Shown here: one piece after another, positions 25,591 to 35,668 of the stretch
How the letters are laid out: every line of letters begins with the position of its first letter
Position numbering within the stretch: the first letter of the stretch is position 1
Assembly: GCA_934700615.1 (NCBI GenBank)
Contig: CAKUXR010000009.1
Span: 1 to 64,000 of the forward strand
Reading direction: 5' to 3'
From: an uncultured Bacteroidales bacterium
GTDB lineage: Bacteria > Bacteroidota > Bacteroidia > Bacteroidales > UBA932
Length of the DNA: 64,000 bases
Notes under the pieces: model-generated
The model's input: the letters and a program-made list of their open reading frames with translations, nothing else
Databases searched by the model: none
Told to the model about the DNA's origin: nothing
Made by a program: the position numbers and the translations under genes

Positions 25591-26402
25591 TGAGAACAGA
25601 GTCAATAACATCTGCTCAAAATCCTAAAATCAAGATGCTTCTCGCGCTTGGGGAGAAATCCCGTACCAGGCGCGAGAACACTCTTTTTATAGTGGAAGGC
25701 AGACTGGAAATCAAGCATTGCATCGAAGCCGGCTACAGGGCCAAGGCTCTTTTCGTATGCAGGGATATCATCTCGGACAAGGATTTTAATGAAATCGCTG
25801 AATTGTGCGACGGTCAATGCTCCTGTTACGAAGTCCCGCAAAATATCTATGAGAAAATAGCGTATCGCAGTGGTACTGAAGGCATTATCGCAGAAGTAGA
25901 GATGGAGGAAAAGTCTCTGCAGGATGTAAAACTGCGCGAGAATCCTCTTGTTGTTGTGCTCGAATCAGTGGAAAAGCCTGGCAATCTTGGCGCCGTACTG
26001 AGAACAGCCGACGCTGCTGATGCGGATGCCGTGATAATCTGCGACCCGCTCACGGATTTGTTCAATCCCAATCTCATCCGTGCCAGTCTGGGAGCCGTCT
26101 TCACGAGACAGGTAGTGGCAGCCACTTCAGGAGAGACTCTGAAATGGCTGAATGACAACAATATAAAGATTTACACTGCACAGCTCCAGGACTCTTCATG
26201 GTACTATGATACAGACATGACATGCGGCACCGCACTGGTCATGGGCACCGAACATGACGGACTGTCAACATTCTGGAGAATGCACGCTGATGCCCATGTG
26301 AAGATTCCGATGCTGGGACAGATGGACTCGCTGAACGTGTCGGTCTCTTCGGCAATTCTAATGTTCGAAGCCGTAAGGCAGAGACACAGCAGCAAGAAGT
26401 AA
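25590..26402 (+). CDS. TrmH/SpoU-family RNA 2'-O-methyltransferase
   Basis: A 270-residue SPOUT methyltransferase. The N-terminal part is a substrate-binding region (VEGRLEIKHCIEAG). The SPOUT core has VVLESVEKPGNLGAVLRTADA near residue 127, VMGTEHDGLS near 217, and IPMLGQMDSLNVSVSSAILMFE at the end, the three SAM-binding motifs in knotted order. It should methylate a ribose in rRNA or tRNA; which one cannot be told from sequence. It overlaps lysS by one base. Confidence 0.92.
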   Translation: MRTESITSAQNPKIKMLLALGEKSRTRRENTLFIVEGRLEIKHCIEAGYRAKALFVCRDIISDKDFNEIAELCDGQCSCYEVPQNIYEKIAYRSGTEGIIAEVEMEEKSLQDVKLRENPLVVVLESVEKPGNLGAVLRTADAADADAVIICDPLTDLFNPNLIRASLGAVFTRQVVAATSGETLKWLNDNNIKIYTAQLQDSSWYYDTDMTCGTALVMGTEHDGLSTFWRMHADAHVKIPMLGQMDSLNVSVSSAILMFEAVRQRHSSKK

Positions 26403-26431
26403 CCGCACATCCACGCCAAAAGTACAAGTCA

Positions 26432-27349
26432 ATGAACAATTACGGACTGATAGGCGATCCTATCGACAAATCACTCTCCCCTTCCCTTTTCAATGCCGGA
26501 TTCGGCGGAAAGTACAACTATGACCTGATAGAGGGCGCATCCTTCGGAAACTCATTCAAGACCTTCGAGGAGAGATATAAAGGCATCAATGTTACTGCAC
26601 CTTTCAAGGAGGATGCTTTCAGACGCGCAGACATCTATACCTCATATTGCAGCAAAATCGGAGCGGCAAATATTCTCGTGAAGACCGGGGACGGCATTCT
26701 TGCCGACAATTCCGATTTCACAGGCATCATCCTGAGCATTGCCGAGGCATATATGCCGGGACTGGTAAGACAGTTCGCAGCAAAGTACGGAGAGTCAATG
26801 CACAAGAAGGTCCACCTGTACCTCAGACAGGCATTGACAATGCTCTTTTCTCGCAAGCCGCAGGCTTTGGTCGTCGGTTGCGGCGGGGCCGGCCGTGCTG
26901 CTGCTGTGGCTGCGGCCGAACTTGGTTTCGATACTGCGCTGATGAACAGGACTCCGGAGAAGGCTCAGAAAATCGCTGATGAGGTGCCCGAGTACAATTT
27001 CATCTGTGACCAGATGGCGGACTTCAGGGCAGCAGTAAGGGAGTGCGACCTCGTAATCTATACCCTTCCGGTGAAACTCGATGAAATCGGGATGCTTACG
27101 GCTGAGGATTTCGAGGGCGAGGACAGATACCAGTGGCCACGCCCGGGAAAAGTCATCCTTGAAGCCAACTACAAGAATCCGTCGTTCTGCGGACCCGTGA
27201 CCGATAATATCAATGCCGGTGGAGCGCAATATGTCCCCGGGACAAAGTGGCTTCTTTATCAGGCACTTACGGGATATCTGAGTCTTACGGGCAGAATTCC
27301 TGACCTGAATGCGATGGAGCAGGTGATTGCAGATTCGCAGGCCGTATAG
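26432..27349 (+). CDS. aroE: shikimate dehydrogenase-like protein with insertion
   Basis: A 305-residue NADP-dependent enzyme reducing 3-dehydroshikimate. The N-terminal GDPIDKSLSPSLFN binds shikimate; catalytic K59 is in NVTAPFKE and D95 in ADNSDFTG. The nucleotide-binding loop GCGGAGRA is at 149-156, some 25 residues later than usual. The extra stretch (about 105-140, with charged helices and KVHLYLRQ) lies between the two domains. All catalytic residues are kept, so the enzyme is probably active; the insertion is a lineage feature or a regulatory element. A quinate/shikimate paralogue is the alternative. The downstream gap leads to ssb. Confidence 0.9.
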   Translation: MNNYGLIGDPIDKSLSPSLFNAGFGGKYNYDLIEGASFGNSFKTFEERYKGINVTAPFKEDAFRRADIYTSYCSKIGAANILVKTGDGILADNSDFTGIILSIAEAYMPGLVRQFAAKYGESMHKKVHLYLRQALTMLFSRKPQALVVGCGGAGRAAAVAAAELGFDTALMNRTPEKAQKIADEVPEYNFICDQMADFRAAVRECDLVIYTLPVKLDEIGMLTAEDFEGEDRYQWPRPGKVILEANYKNPSFCGPVTDNINAGGAQYVPGTKWLLYQALTGYLSLTGRIPDLNAMEQVIADSQAV

Positions 27350-27412
27350 GGCTCGCAAGTCGGCAGGCCCAACATTTCAAAACAGATTCTGAATAATATC
27401 AATAAAAATTAC

Positions 27413-27420
27413 TAACTTGC
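27413..27420 (+). promoter_or_regulatory. probable -7 box for ssb
   Basis: TAACTTGC matches TAnnTTTG except at the last positions and lies 21 bases before the ATG at 27442, a spacing seen for other genes here. Weak on its own. Confidence 0.3.
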
Positions 27421-27441
27421 ATTGTTAAAAACATATTTACA

Positions 27442-27993
27442 ATGTCATTGAATAAAGTAATGCTAATCGGTAACGTTGGAAAAGATCCGGAAGTCCGTTA
27501 CCTTGAGAACAATCCGTCCGCACAGCCGGGCACAAATCCTAAAGTAGCACAGTTCACGCTCGCCACAACTGAACGGTTCAGAGACCGCAACGGCGAGGTC
27601 CGTGAAAACACTGAATGGCACAATATCGTAGCATGGAGAGGCTTGGCCGACCTTGCGGAGAAGTACATCAGAAAGGGGTCACAGATTTATGTGGAGGGCC
27701 AGATAAGGACCAGGTCATGGACTGACCAGGCAGGGGCAAAACAGTACAGGACTGAAATTGTTTCCAATGCCATCCAATTGCTTGGACGCAAGTCTGACAA
27801 TCCGGCCAATCAGCAGGCGGCTCAGCCTGCTCAGCCGCAGGGTTATCAACAGCCTGCATATCAGGCCCCTGCAGGATTCCAGAGCCAGGCTCAGCCAGTT
27901 TACACTGCTCAGCCGCAGACTGCCATGCCGACCCAGCCTCAGACTCCTGATCTTCCGGGAAACGATGGCCCGGGAGACGACTTGCCGTTCTAG
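27442..27993 (+). CDS. ssb: single-stranded DNA-binding protein
   Basis: A 183-residue SSB. The OB-fold domain (about 1-112) carries NKVMLIGNVGKDPEVRY, FTLATTERFRDRNGE, WHNIVAWRGLADLAEKYIRKGSQIYVEGQIRTRSW, all canonical. A Q/P/A-rich linker (about 115-170) follows, and the chain ends in GDDLPF, the partner-docking tip that recruits RecQ, RecJ and others. The DUF3127 protein upstream in the window shares this tip. Confidence 0.97.
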   Translation: MSLNKVMLIGNVGKDPEVRYLENNPSAQPGTNPKVAQFTLATTERFRDRNGEVRENTEWHNIVAWRGLADLAEKYIRKGSQIYVEGQIRTRSWTDQAGAKQYRTEIVSNAIQLLGRKSDNPANQQAAQPAQPQGYQQPAYQAPAGFQSQAQPVYTAQPQTAMPTQPQTPDLPGNDGPGDDLPF

Positions 27994-28064
27994 TCCGGCA
28001 TTGATCTGTTCCTCTGCGGACAGGCATCATGAAATTTCAGCAGAAAACAAACATTTTTTACAAT

Positions 28065-29324
28065 ATGAAACTTGACGTAGTTCTTGGCCTTCAGTGGGGA
28101 GACGAAGGCAAAGGTAAAATCGTGGACGTACTTGCCGGAAGATATCCTGCAGTCGCCAGATTCCAGGGTGGTCCGAATGCAGGTCATTCACTCCATTTCG
28201 ACGGACACAATTTCGTGGTTAGAAGCATTCCTTCAGGAATTTTCAGAGACGGCTCCACCAACATCATCGGTAGCGGAGTAGTTCTCGATCCTATCACGTT
28301 CAGAGAGGAGTGCGGAAACATCAGCAAGATGCACATCGAACCGAAAGAGAAACTCTGCATTTCCAAGAAAGCTCATCTTATCCTGCCCACTCACAGGCTT
28401 CTTGACGCTGCTTATGAGGCTGCCGCAGGCAAGAGCAAAATCGGTTCTACCCTGAAAGGTATCGGACCTACATACACTGACAAGATTTCCCGTCATGGTC
28501 TCCGCGTGGGAGATATCCTCGCACCTGATTTCCATGAGAGATTCGAGAAGCTCAAGAACAGACATCTCCAGCTTCTCAAGGACCTCAATTTTGAGTGTAA
28601 CCCTGACAAGGATGAGGCAGAGTGGATGAGCGCAATCGAATTCCTCAGAGGATTCAAACTCATAGACTGTGAGTATTTTGTAAACAACTGGCTCGATGAA
28701 AAGTCAATGCTGGCCGAGGGTGCCCAGGGTTCTTTGCTTGACATTGACTATGGCTCTTATCCATACGTCACTTCTTCTTCTACAACCATCGGCGGCGTCT
28801 GCACAGGTCTGGGCGTAGCTCCTTCAAGAGTCGGCCACGTATATGGCATTTTCAAGGCCTATTGTACCCGTGTCGGCAGCGGTCCGTTCCCTACCGAGCT
28901 TTTCGATGAGACAGGTGAGAAGATCCGCAAGATCGGAAATGAGTTCGGCGCTGTTACAGGACGTCCACGCAGATGCGGCTGGCTTGACCTTGTAGCATTG
29001 AAATATACTGTGATGATCGACGGCGTTACTGACCTCATCATGATGAAGTCCGACTGCCTCGATTCTTTCGAGACCATCAAGGTCTGCACATCTTATATCA
29101 TTGACGGTAAGGAGACCAATCAGTTCCCATTCGATACCGAGTGCGAGATCACCCCTGTATATACCGAATTCAAGGGATGGAATCAGGATTTGACAGGCTG
29201 CCGCAAGGAAGAGGATCTTCCTGAGACTTTCAAGGAGTATATCCGTTTCATGGAGAACTACCTGAAGGTTCCTATCAAGATCATTTCTCTCGGACCAGAC
29301 CGTGAGGCAACTATCGAAAGGTAG
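28065..29324 (+). CDS. purA: adenylosuccinate synthetase
   Basis: A 419-residue enzyme joining IMP and aspartate with GTP on the way to AMP. QWGDEGKGK is at residues 9-17, GGPNAGH near 37, STLKGIGPTYTDK near 127, EGAQGSLLDIDYG near 217 and GRPRRCGWLD near 298. The ATG at 28065 matches the family start (MKLDVVLGLQWG); a further ATG 12 codons upstream would add an unlikely tail. It is followed by a terminator shared with the convergent efflux operon. Confidence 0.96.
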   Translation: MKLDVVLGLQWGDEGKGKIVDVLAGRYPAVARFQGGPNAGHSLHFDGHNFVVRSIPSGIFRDGSTNIIGSGVVLDPITFREECGNISKMHIEPKEKLCISKKAHLILPTHRLLDAAYEAAAGKSKIGSTLKGIGPTYTDKISRHGLRVGDILAPDFHERFEKLKNRHLQLLKDLNFECNPDKDEAEWMSAIEFLRGFKLIDCEYFVNNWLDEKSMLAEGAQGSLLDIDYGSYPYVTSSSTTIGGVCTGLGVAPSRVGHVYGIFKAYCTRVGSGPFPTELFDETGEKIRKIGNEFGAVTGRPRRCGWLDLVALKYTVMIDGVTDLIMMKSDCLDSFETIKVCTSYIIDGKETNQFPFDTECEITPVYTEFKGWNQDLTGCRKEEDLPETFKEYIRFMENYLKVPIKIISLGPDREATIER

Positions 29325-29358
29325 GTTCAGGTCAATGCAGACGGCCACATGGCTATAG

Positions 29359-29390
29359 AACGAGGACGGCTTACATAAGCTGCCCTCGTT
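29359..29390. terminator. bidirectional terminator between purA and RND pump
   Basis: A stem of 13 pairs with one mismatch (AACGAGG with CCTCGTT outside, CGGCTT with AAGCTG inside) and loop ACAT, followed by TTTTCGTTT on the plus strand. It probably ends purA and may also serve the convergent efflux operon. Confidence 0.8.
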
Positions 29391-29396
29391 TTCGTT

Positions 29397-32300
29397 TCAG
29401 CTCCGCAGCACGTTACGGTCACCCCTTCCGTTGTGGAATAGAGTGGACGGAGCGGCAGGAAGGGGCAGAAGGAAGACTGGGAGGAGGAAGATGAGGGCGA
29501 TGACGGAGAGGGTCATACCGGCGATGGTGCCTATGGCGAAGTCGAACCAGAATACTTCGCCGGGACCGTCGGAGAGGAACGGCAGCAGTCCAAGGACTGT
29601 GGAGAGGATAGTGAGCATTATCGGCCGCACCTTAAGATTCCACGCCCGGACATAAGCGTGCAGGGAGCGCTCCGCAGATACGGAGGCGGAGACGGAAGGG
29701 AGGGCAGCGGTAGAGGCGAGATCTGCGAGGGAAACGGCAGAGGCGGGGAGGCGGGAGACGAGGGTACGCCAGGTGTTGACAAGGTAGATGCCGGCATTGA
29801 CCACAACGCCGCAGAGCATCACCAGCGCCGCAAAACCGCCCTGGTCGAAAGAAAAATCCGAAAGACCGAAAACAAGGAACAGCCCGATGAACGACACCGG
29901 AATCATGAACAGCACCGCAAGCGGAAGACGGAACGACTCGAACGCCATGGCCAGCATCACGTACATGACCGCCATGACCAGCAATATGAGCCACGCGTAC
30001 CTATCCTTGTGCTCATCAAACCATCCGCCATACGGATTCTCCGCCCGGAAGCCCACAGGAAGCACCTCCTCGTTCATGTACCGCACAGCCTCCTCCGACA
30101 CCTTCTTCGACAGCTCATACGAACCTATGAAATCATAGCAGACATCAAGCTCATACGACTGGTCTTTCTTCTTTATGTCTATACCAGAGCGCTTCTTGAC
30201 AATGCTCCCGACATCACCCAATGACACCTTCACGGAATCAGCAGACACAGGCTCATTGAGCACATGCCACAAATCATAAGAATCTGCGGCAGACGAACGC
30301 AGCACCACCTCCGCCAGCTCCCCGTCAGTCAGCATTGACCCTGCCGTCCTCTCATACAGGAGCGAAGACAGGGCAGCATGCCAGGCATACGGGTCAGCAC
30401 CGGTCGCGGCAAGCCGTCCGGCATCATAGTCCACAGAAAACTCCGTTGAAGGGCGGCCGTTCCATCCTGAGCCCCATATCTCCGGCTCAGAAACACGGCG
30501 ATATCTGGAGAGGTAGCCGATAAGTTTCTCGGCATAACCGTGCAGCGCCCTGTAGTCATATCCGTAGAGAGCTATGCGGCTCGACTTGGAATCCGACACG
30601 ATGTGGTTGTTGAAATAGTTCTCGTCAATTCCACTGACAGACCAGTTGGCACCGCCGAAGTTTATCGCCATGGCAGTGACATTGGACTTCAACATTGACG
30701 GGAAACCCGAGTTTTCGTATTCCGGCTTGAACTCGACGGTTATCGTGGCATCGTCATAGGAATCAACGCGCGTCGTGAACACGGAAATCTCGCTGAAGGA
30801 AGCCAGATAGTTTTCCATCGACCTCACCACCTCATTCAGCTGCTGCACGGAGCAGCCCTCCGGCATCCCGGCACGGATGGATAGTGTCTTCTTCTCCGGT
30901 TCGCGATAGAAGTCAGCCCTGTCCAGCGCCCTGCAGAACATCCCGAAAGACGAACCCGCCCACTTGTCTATCCGCGAGCGGTTGTCGGCATACGGCTTCC
31001 ACGAGAGCACTGGACGTACACATTTTTCGTAGAAATTTCCCCGTGTCTTCTCCGACGGTGTCGGAATCAGGAACAGCGGAATGCCGAAAGCAGCCACGAA
31101 AGCCACGATGTACACCCATCTGTGCCTTGTTCCCCATGAAATGTACCGGAAATACCGCCTGTTCCACACAGACGTACGGCGCAAATGGCGCAACGGCACA
31201 TTCCGGGAAGCCACGTCTGCCGGCAGGTACTCCAGAAGTGCGGGGATGAAGAAGAAAGCAACGGCCAGGGAAATGCACAAGTTTATGACTATCACGCTGA
31301 TGAAGTCGGTGATGTTTCCTCGTTCAGACTCCGGCAGCAGCAGGACAAGCATGAGAGCCGCTACGGTAGTGAGTATCGCCGCGACCAGGTCCGGGAACGC
31401 TCCCCGGTCATGACAACGCGCATAATGGTCGGCCATGACTATCGTCGTGTCGATGACGATGCCCAGCGAGACCGTTATCCCGGCCAATGTGTAAATATGC
31501 ACAGGAATCCCCATAAAAGCATACACCGCCACCGCGACCAGAATATTTACTGTCAATGCTGAAGCTACGGTAAGAGTGCTTCTCCATGACCGGCTTGTCA
31601 GGAACACGAAAAGGAGCAGGATAAGGAGACACAGCCCCGTACGCACATATATCTTGCGCAGTTCACCGGAGACATATTCAGAAGCGTCATATCCTAAGCT
31701 AACGGTCACCCCGTCCGGGAAAGCGGACTGGAGCACTGCCATCCGTCCTTTCACAGCACTTATGACAGAAAGCATATTGGCATCGGCCGCCACATATACG
31801 GACACCGATATGGTGTTCAGACCGTTTATCCTGTAATATCTTTCAGGAACAGCTTCCTCATACTTCCAAGTGGCGATGTCCCGCAGAAAGACAAGCCTGT
31901 CTCCCGACTTCCCCACCGGCACAGCTCCGAAGTCAGGCTCTCCGCCGGAACGCAGGCGCACAGCCATACGCCCGTCGCCGGTATCAGTCATTCCGGCCAC
32001 CTGTTCGCCGTACATTCCGGACAATGCTGAAGATATGTCATCGGCCTTGATTCCGAGAGACGCGGCCTTGTCGGCATCGAAAGTCACAACCCAGCGGAAA
32101 GGAGTCGTTCCTCCGGCATTGACCTTGTCGACTCCTTTCATGACAGATATTTCCGGCACGACCGCACGCTCGGCGAACTTTCCCAGCTCCCTTGACGGCA
32201 GGCTGCCCTTGACCAGATACGTGAGCACCGCCGAGTTCCTGTTTCCGCTGACATCCAGGGATATGGACGGATATGTGACCGACGGAGGCAGCCCCGGATA

Positions 32301-32642
32301 GACATTGCGCACTGCAGATGCCACGGCGAAACGAGCAGCCGCCATGTCAGTCCTCCTGTCGAACGTCACCGTCACAGTTCCCGAGCCTCTGCGCGACGTG
32401 GATGACACTCCGGAACATCCGTCAAGCCCGGACAGGACGCCCTCGATCCTGGATGTCGCTTCCGCCTCGATGACCTCCGCAGAAGCACCCGGCATCCTGT
32501 ATGACACGGATATGGAGCGGCCTCCGGACACAGGCTTGTACTGCACCTTGAGCCTGCCGATAGACGCGATGCCTACAAGCGACAGCGCGACCATGACCAG
32601 TATCACGGAAAACGGGGAAAATCTGACTTTAAGAACATTCAT
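29397..32642 (-). CDS. RND efflux pump, second copy in operon
   Basis: A 1081-residue inner-membrane RND permease with the 12-span layout: one helix at the N-terminus, a large periplasmic domain, spans near 330-490, a second periplasmic domain and spans near 880-1060. In span 4 the pair of acidic residues used by AcrB is reduced to one (GIVIDTTIVMAD), and the span 10 lysine site is GVVVNAGIY, as in more distant RND groups. It differs strongly from the first pump, so the two may form a mixed trimer as in MdtBC or take different substrates. Its start overlaps the end of the first pump by four bases (ATGA), implying coupled translation. Confidence 0.9.
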   Translation of the reverse strand: MNVLKVRFSPFSVILVMVALSLVGIASIGRLKVQYKPVSGGRSISVSYRMPGASAEVIEAEATSRIEGVLSGLDGCSGVSSTSRRGSGTVTVTFDRRTDMAAARFAVASAVRNVYPGLPPSVTYPSISLDVSGNRNSAVLTYLVKGSLPSRELGKFAERAVVPEISVMKGVDKVNAGGTTPFRWVVTFDADKAASLGIKADDISSALSGMYGEQVAGMTDTGDGRMAVRLRSGGEPDFGAVPVGKSGDRLVFLRDIATWKYEEAVPERYYRINGLNTISVSVYVAADANMLSVISAVKGRMAVLQSAFPDGVTVSLGYDASEYVSGELRKIYVRTGLCLLILLLFVFLTSRSWRSTLTVASALTVNILVAVAVYAFMGIPVHIYTLAGITVSLGIVIDTTIVMADHYARCHDRGAFPDLVAAILTTVAALMLVLLLPESERGNITDFISVIVINLCISLAVAFFFIPALLEYLPADVASRNVPLRHLRRTSVWNRRYFRYISWGTRHRWVYIVAFVAAFGIPLFLIPTPSEKTRGNFYEKCVRPVLSWKPYADNRSRIDKWAGSSFGMFCRALDRADFYREPEKKTLSIRAGMPEGCSVQQLNEVVRSMENYLASFSEISVFTTRVDSYDDATITVEFKPEYENSGFPSMLKSNVTAMAINFGGANWSVSGIDENYFNNHIVSDSKSSRIALYGYDYRALHGYAEKLIGYLSRYRRVSEPEIWGSGWNGRPSTEFSVDYDAGRLAATGADPYAWHAALSSLLYERTAGSMLTDGELAEVVLRSSAADSYDLWHVLNEPVSADSVKVSLGDVGSIVKKRSGIDIKKKDQSYELDVCYDFIGSYELSKKVSEEAVRYMNEEVLPVGFRAENPYGGWFDEHKDRYAWLILLVMAVMYVMLAMAFESFRLPLAVLFMIPVSFIGLFLVFGLSDFSFDQGGFAALVMLCGVVVNAGIYLVNTWRTLVSRLPASAVSLADLASTAALPSVSASVSAERSLHAYVRAWNLKVRPIMLTILSTVLGLLPFLSDGPGEVFWFDFAIGTIAGMTLSVIALIFLLPVFLLPLPAAPSTLFHNGRGDRNVLRS

Positions 32643-35600
32643 CTGCCGGATGCGTTTTTCTTGTGCCCATATACAGACCAGTAGAGCGCCGGAAGCACGA
32701 ACAGGCTCACGAATGTACCGATGACCATGCCTGCAATGATGACCAGGGACATCGGATACTGGAGGTCATCGCCCATGTTTCCCCGGTTCAGGAACGGCAC
32801 GACGGCAAGCACCGTAGTCAACGATGTCATGATTATGGCTTTCATCCTGCGGCCTCCAGCCTCCACGATAGCGTGCTTCAGCTCCATTCCGCCACGGCGG
32901 AGACGGTTTATGGTATCCACTTTGAGTATGGAATCATTGATCACGATTCCGCTGACGACCACAAGCCCGATGAGCGACATCAGGTTTATGGACACGCCGG
33001 AAATCCAGAGGACGGCAAGTCCGGCGAACACGTCCACGACTATCTCGGCCATTATCAGAAGCGGCTGCAGCAGCGATTCGAACTGTGCCGCGAGAATCAG
33101 ATACAGGAGAGCGGCAGCTATCAGGAATATCACCACCATCTCCTCTGCCGTCTCACGCGACGAGAACCACGCCCCGCCGAAAGACACGTCGAAGTCATTC
33201 CTCGAGGCCAATGCTTTCCTGACAGAAGCCATCACGCCACGCACTTCACGCTGCGGGACATCAAGCGCCACGGGGCAATAGTCGCCCTCGACCCCGGAGA
33301 CGATGCTTTTCAGGTCCCGCACATAAGTCTGCCTCATCATTTCAGCGGCAGGAACACCGTTCACATACGTGTTTTCAAGAGTTTCCCACAGAGAACGGCT
33401 CCCCACGCCGGACACAACCGGAAGCGTATGCGTCCCGTTCACGATGGAAAACAGGCTGTTCTGGCTGACGGCATTCTTCAGCGCCTTCATCATGTCCTGA
33501 TATGACACATCATGCAGAGCCATCAGGTCAGGCTCCGCAATAAACAGCATGTCCGTCTTTTCCGGCACATCATCCAACTTCACGCCAGGCACAGCCGCAC
33601 GGATGTCGGCCAATGCCTGACGGATCTTGTCCGGCTCCAGTTCCTGCGATGACACCGGATGCAGACGCGCCGCAAGTTCCGGCTCATCTTGCCCGAACAC
33701 CATGTCGAACAGATTCCCGGCCATTCCGAAAGACCATGTGGCCGACGGATATGCCGACATGTATTCCGCAGCCGACCTGCGTACGGCATCCAGATCCGAA
33801 GAATTTCTGCACTTCACATATACCGAAGCCTCCGACGGGTTCAAATCCTTGCTGTGGCTGAGGATGAACTGCTGCGTGCCCACCATGGACGTAACCTGAA
33901 CCGCCCCGGCTGAAACTGCTTTCTCCAGCCCGTCCACACGTGCCGCGTTCTCTTCCAATGACACCTGACCGTTCCAGTCCACAGACATGACCGCATCATC
34001 ATACGTCATTTCAGGAAGCTGGGTCTTAGGCATATACATGAAGCACAGGCACACTCCGACCGCCGCGACAGCGAGGATTCCCCATGCCACGGCGCAATGC
34101 CTCATGAACCAGTTCACGAGGTGTTCTTCCAGCCGCAGCATCGGTTCATGCACGGAATGCCTTGCGAGGAACGGTGCGGGACGGAAGCACGGCTGCCTCC
34201 TGTACCATATCAGATAATATACAGGTATCACCAGGACCGTCACGACATAGGATGTGAGCAGCACGATGGTGACAGACATCGCCTGGTCATAGAACAGTTC
34301 CCCAGCCATCCCCTTCACGAACACGAGAGGGATGAACACCGCACAGGTCGTGAGCACTGAACTCAGCATCGGCCCTGCGACCTCCCCCGTACCGCGGAGC
34401 ACCGCCCGCCTCAACTCCTCGCCGCGCATCCAGCGCGCGGTGATGTTGTCCACCAGAATTATCGTGTTGTCAGTCATCATGCCGACCCCCAGAAGGAGTC
34501 CTGCCAATGATATGATGTTCAATGTCAATCCCACGACATAGAATACAGCCATCGAGAAGATGAGCGACAGCGGCATTGTCAATGCCACCAGGGCCGGAGA
34601 CTTGAAGTCCATCATGAACAGGAATATGACAATGCAGGCAAGCAGGATGCCTGCGACGATGTTCCTTACAAGATTGTCTATAGAATAGGACAGCAGCTGC
34701 GTCTGGTCACGCGTCACCTGGAACTCAAGCTGCGGATAATCCGCTTCGAACTGCGCCATCAGCGCCGACACGGATTCCTTCAGTGCCGACATTCTGGCAT
34801 CGCTCTGCTTTATCACAGCCATGCATACCGCATCCTTGTCGTCCGAACGCACAAGGCCCTGACGGGGTGCCGGAATCTGCTCCACGGAAGCTATGTCCTT
34901 CAGCTGGAACACCCGCTCACCTTTCTTGAACCAGATATCTGCAATGTCATCCTTGTCCGCCACTTCAGAAAGGAACTTGACATTGTACCGGTACTGTCCG
35001 TCCCTTATGGACAGAGAGCCCAGACGCATATCCGCTGAAGTCACCAGTTTCTCGAAATCCTTGTAGGACAGCCCTGCCTGTATCAGCTTGCCTTCGTCCG
35101 GAATTATCATTATCTCCTCGCCGACGCAGCCGCTCACATCCACCATGGCCACTTCCGGCAGCTGTTCAAGACGTTTGCAGACCACGTCCTGCACGAAACG
35201 GCTCATTCCCGGGAATCCGTCCAGGGAGCCGTTCCCTGTGCCGGTGACATTGACATAGAAAGCAGGAATGTCGGTCGCATTGGCCTTTATGGCCCTCGGC
35301 CTGTCAATCTGGGGCAGCGACGGCATTGTCCGGTCGATTTTCTCATTGACCTCGATGAAGAGATAGTCGATGTCCGAACCGTAGTCGAACGTCAGCCTGA
35401 TCTGTCCCGAGCCGTCTTTCGCGCGGCACACCATGTCCGACAGCCCGTTCATCTGCATGAGCTGCTGGCGCAGAGGCTTCAGCACGCTTCCGTCGATTTC
35501 TCTGGCGGACATGTCTGGAGCGGACACCTGCACGGTCACGTACGGGATGTCCACGTCTGGTATGAGGGACACGGGCAGAAGCCTCATGCTGACCATGCCG

Positions 35601-35665
35601 AGGACTGCAACCACGAGCACGGCCATCGTCACGGCTACCGGCCTGTCAAGCAGTTTCTTCAGCAT
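32639..35665 (-). CDS. RND efflux pump, first copy in operon
   Basis: A 1008-residue RND permease of the AcrB/MdtB class. N-terminal RPVAVTMAVLVVAVLGMVSM is the first span; the periplasmic porter domain follows with VTVQVSAPDMSAREID. Span 4 reads GMMTDNTIILVDN, keeping one aspartate, and span 10 GIVINDSILKVD lacks the lysine of AcrB. It probably exports drugs, bile acids or similar amphiphiles using proton flux, with the adaptor and TolC channel encoded just upstream. The start follows the adaptor stop by three bases. Confidence 0.93.
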   Translation of the reverse strand: MLKKLLDRPVAVTMAVLVVAVLGMVSMRLLPVSLIPDVDIPYVTVQVSAPDMSAREIDGSVLKPLRQQLMQMNGLSDMVCRAKDGSGQIRLTFDYGSDIDYLFIEVNEKIDRTMPSLPQIDRPRAIKANATDIPAFYVNVTGTGNGSLDGFPGMSRFVQDVVCKRLEQLPEVAMVDVSGCVGEEIMIIPDEGKLIQAGLSYKDFEKLVTSADMRLGSLSIRDGQYRYNVKFLSEVADKDDIADIWFKKGERVFQLKDIASVEQIPAPRQGLVRSDDKDAVCMAVIKQSDARMSALKESVSALMAQFEADYPQLEFQVTRDQTQLLSYSIDNLVRNIVAGILLACIVIFLFMMDFKSPALVALTMPLSLIFSMAVFYVVGLTLNIISLAGLLLGVGMMTDNTIILVDNITARWMRGEELRRAVLRGTGEVAGPMLSSVLTTCAVFIPLVFVKGMAGELFYDQAMSVTIVLLTSYVVTVLVIPVYYLIWYRRQPCFRPAPFLARHSVHEPMLRLEEHLVNWFMRHCAVAWGILAVAAVGVCLCFMYMPKTQLPEMTYDDAVMSVDWNGQVSLEENAARVDGLEKAVSAGAVQVTSMVGTQQFILSHSKDLNPSEASVYVKCRNSSDLDAVRRSAAEYMSAYPSATWSFGMAGNLFDMVFGQDEPELAARLHPVSSQELEPDKIRQALADIRAAVPGVKLDDVPEKTDMLFIAEPDLMALHDVSYQDMMKALKNAVSQNSLFSIVNGTHTLPVVSGVGSRSLWETLENTYVNGVPAAEMMRQTYVRDLKSIVSGVEGDYCPVALDVPQREVRGVMASVRKALASRNDFDVSFGGAWFSSRETAEEMVVIFLIAAALLYLILAAQFESLLQPLLIMAEIVVDVFAGLAVLWISGVSINLMSLIGLVVVSGIVINDSILKVDTINRLRRGGMELKHAIVEAGGRRMKAIIMTSLTTVLAVVPFLNRGNMGDDLQYPMSLVIIAGMVIGTFVSLFVLPALYWSVYGHKKNASGR

Positions 35666-35668
35666 AGG

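Noticed and set aside
29397..35665. Numerous plus-strand frames opposite the RND pumps
   Set aside because: Antisense shadows of GC-rich coding sequence with no recognisable motifs.
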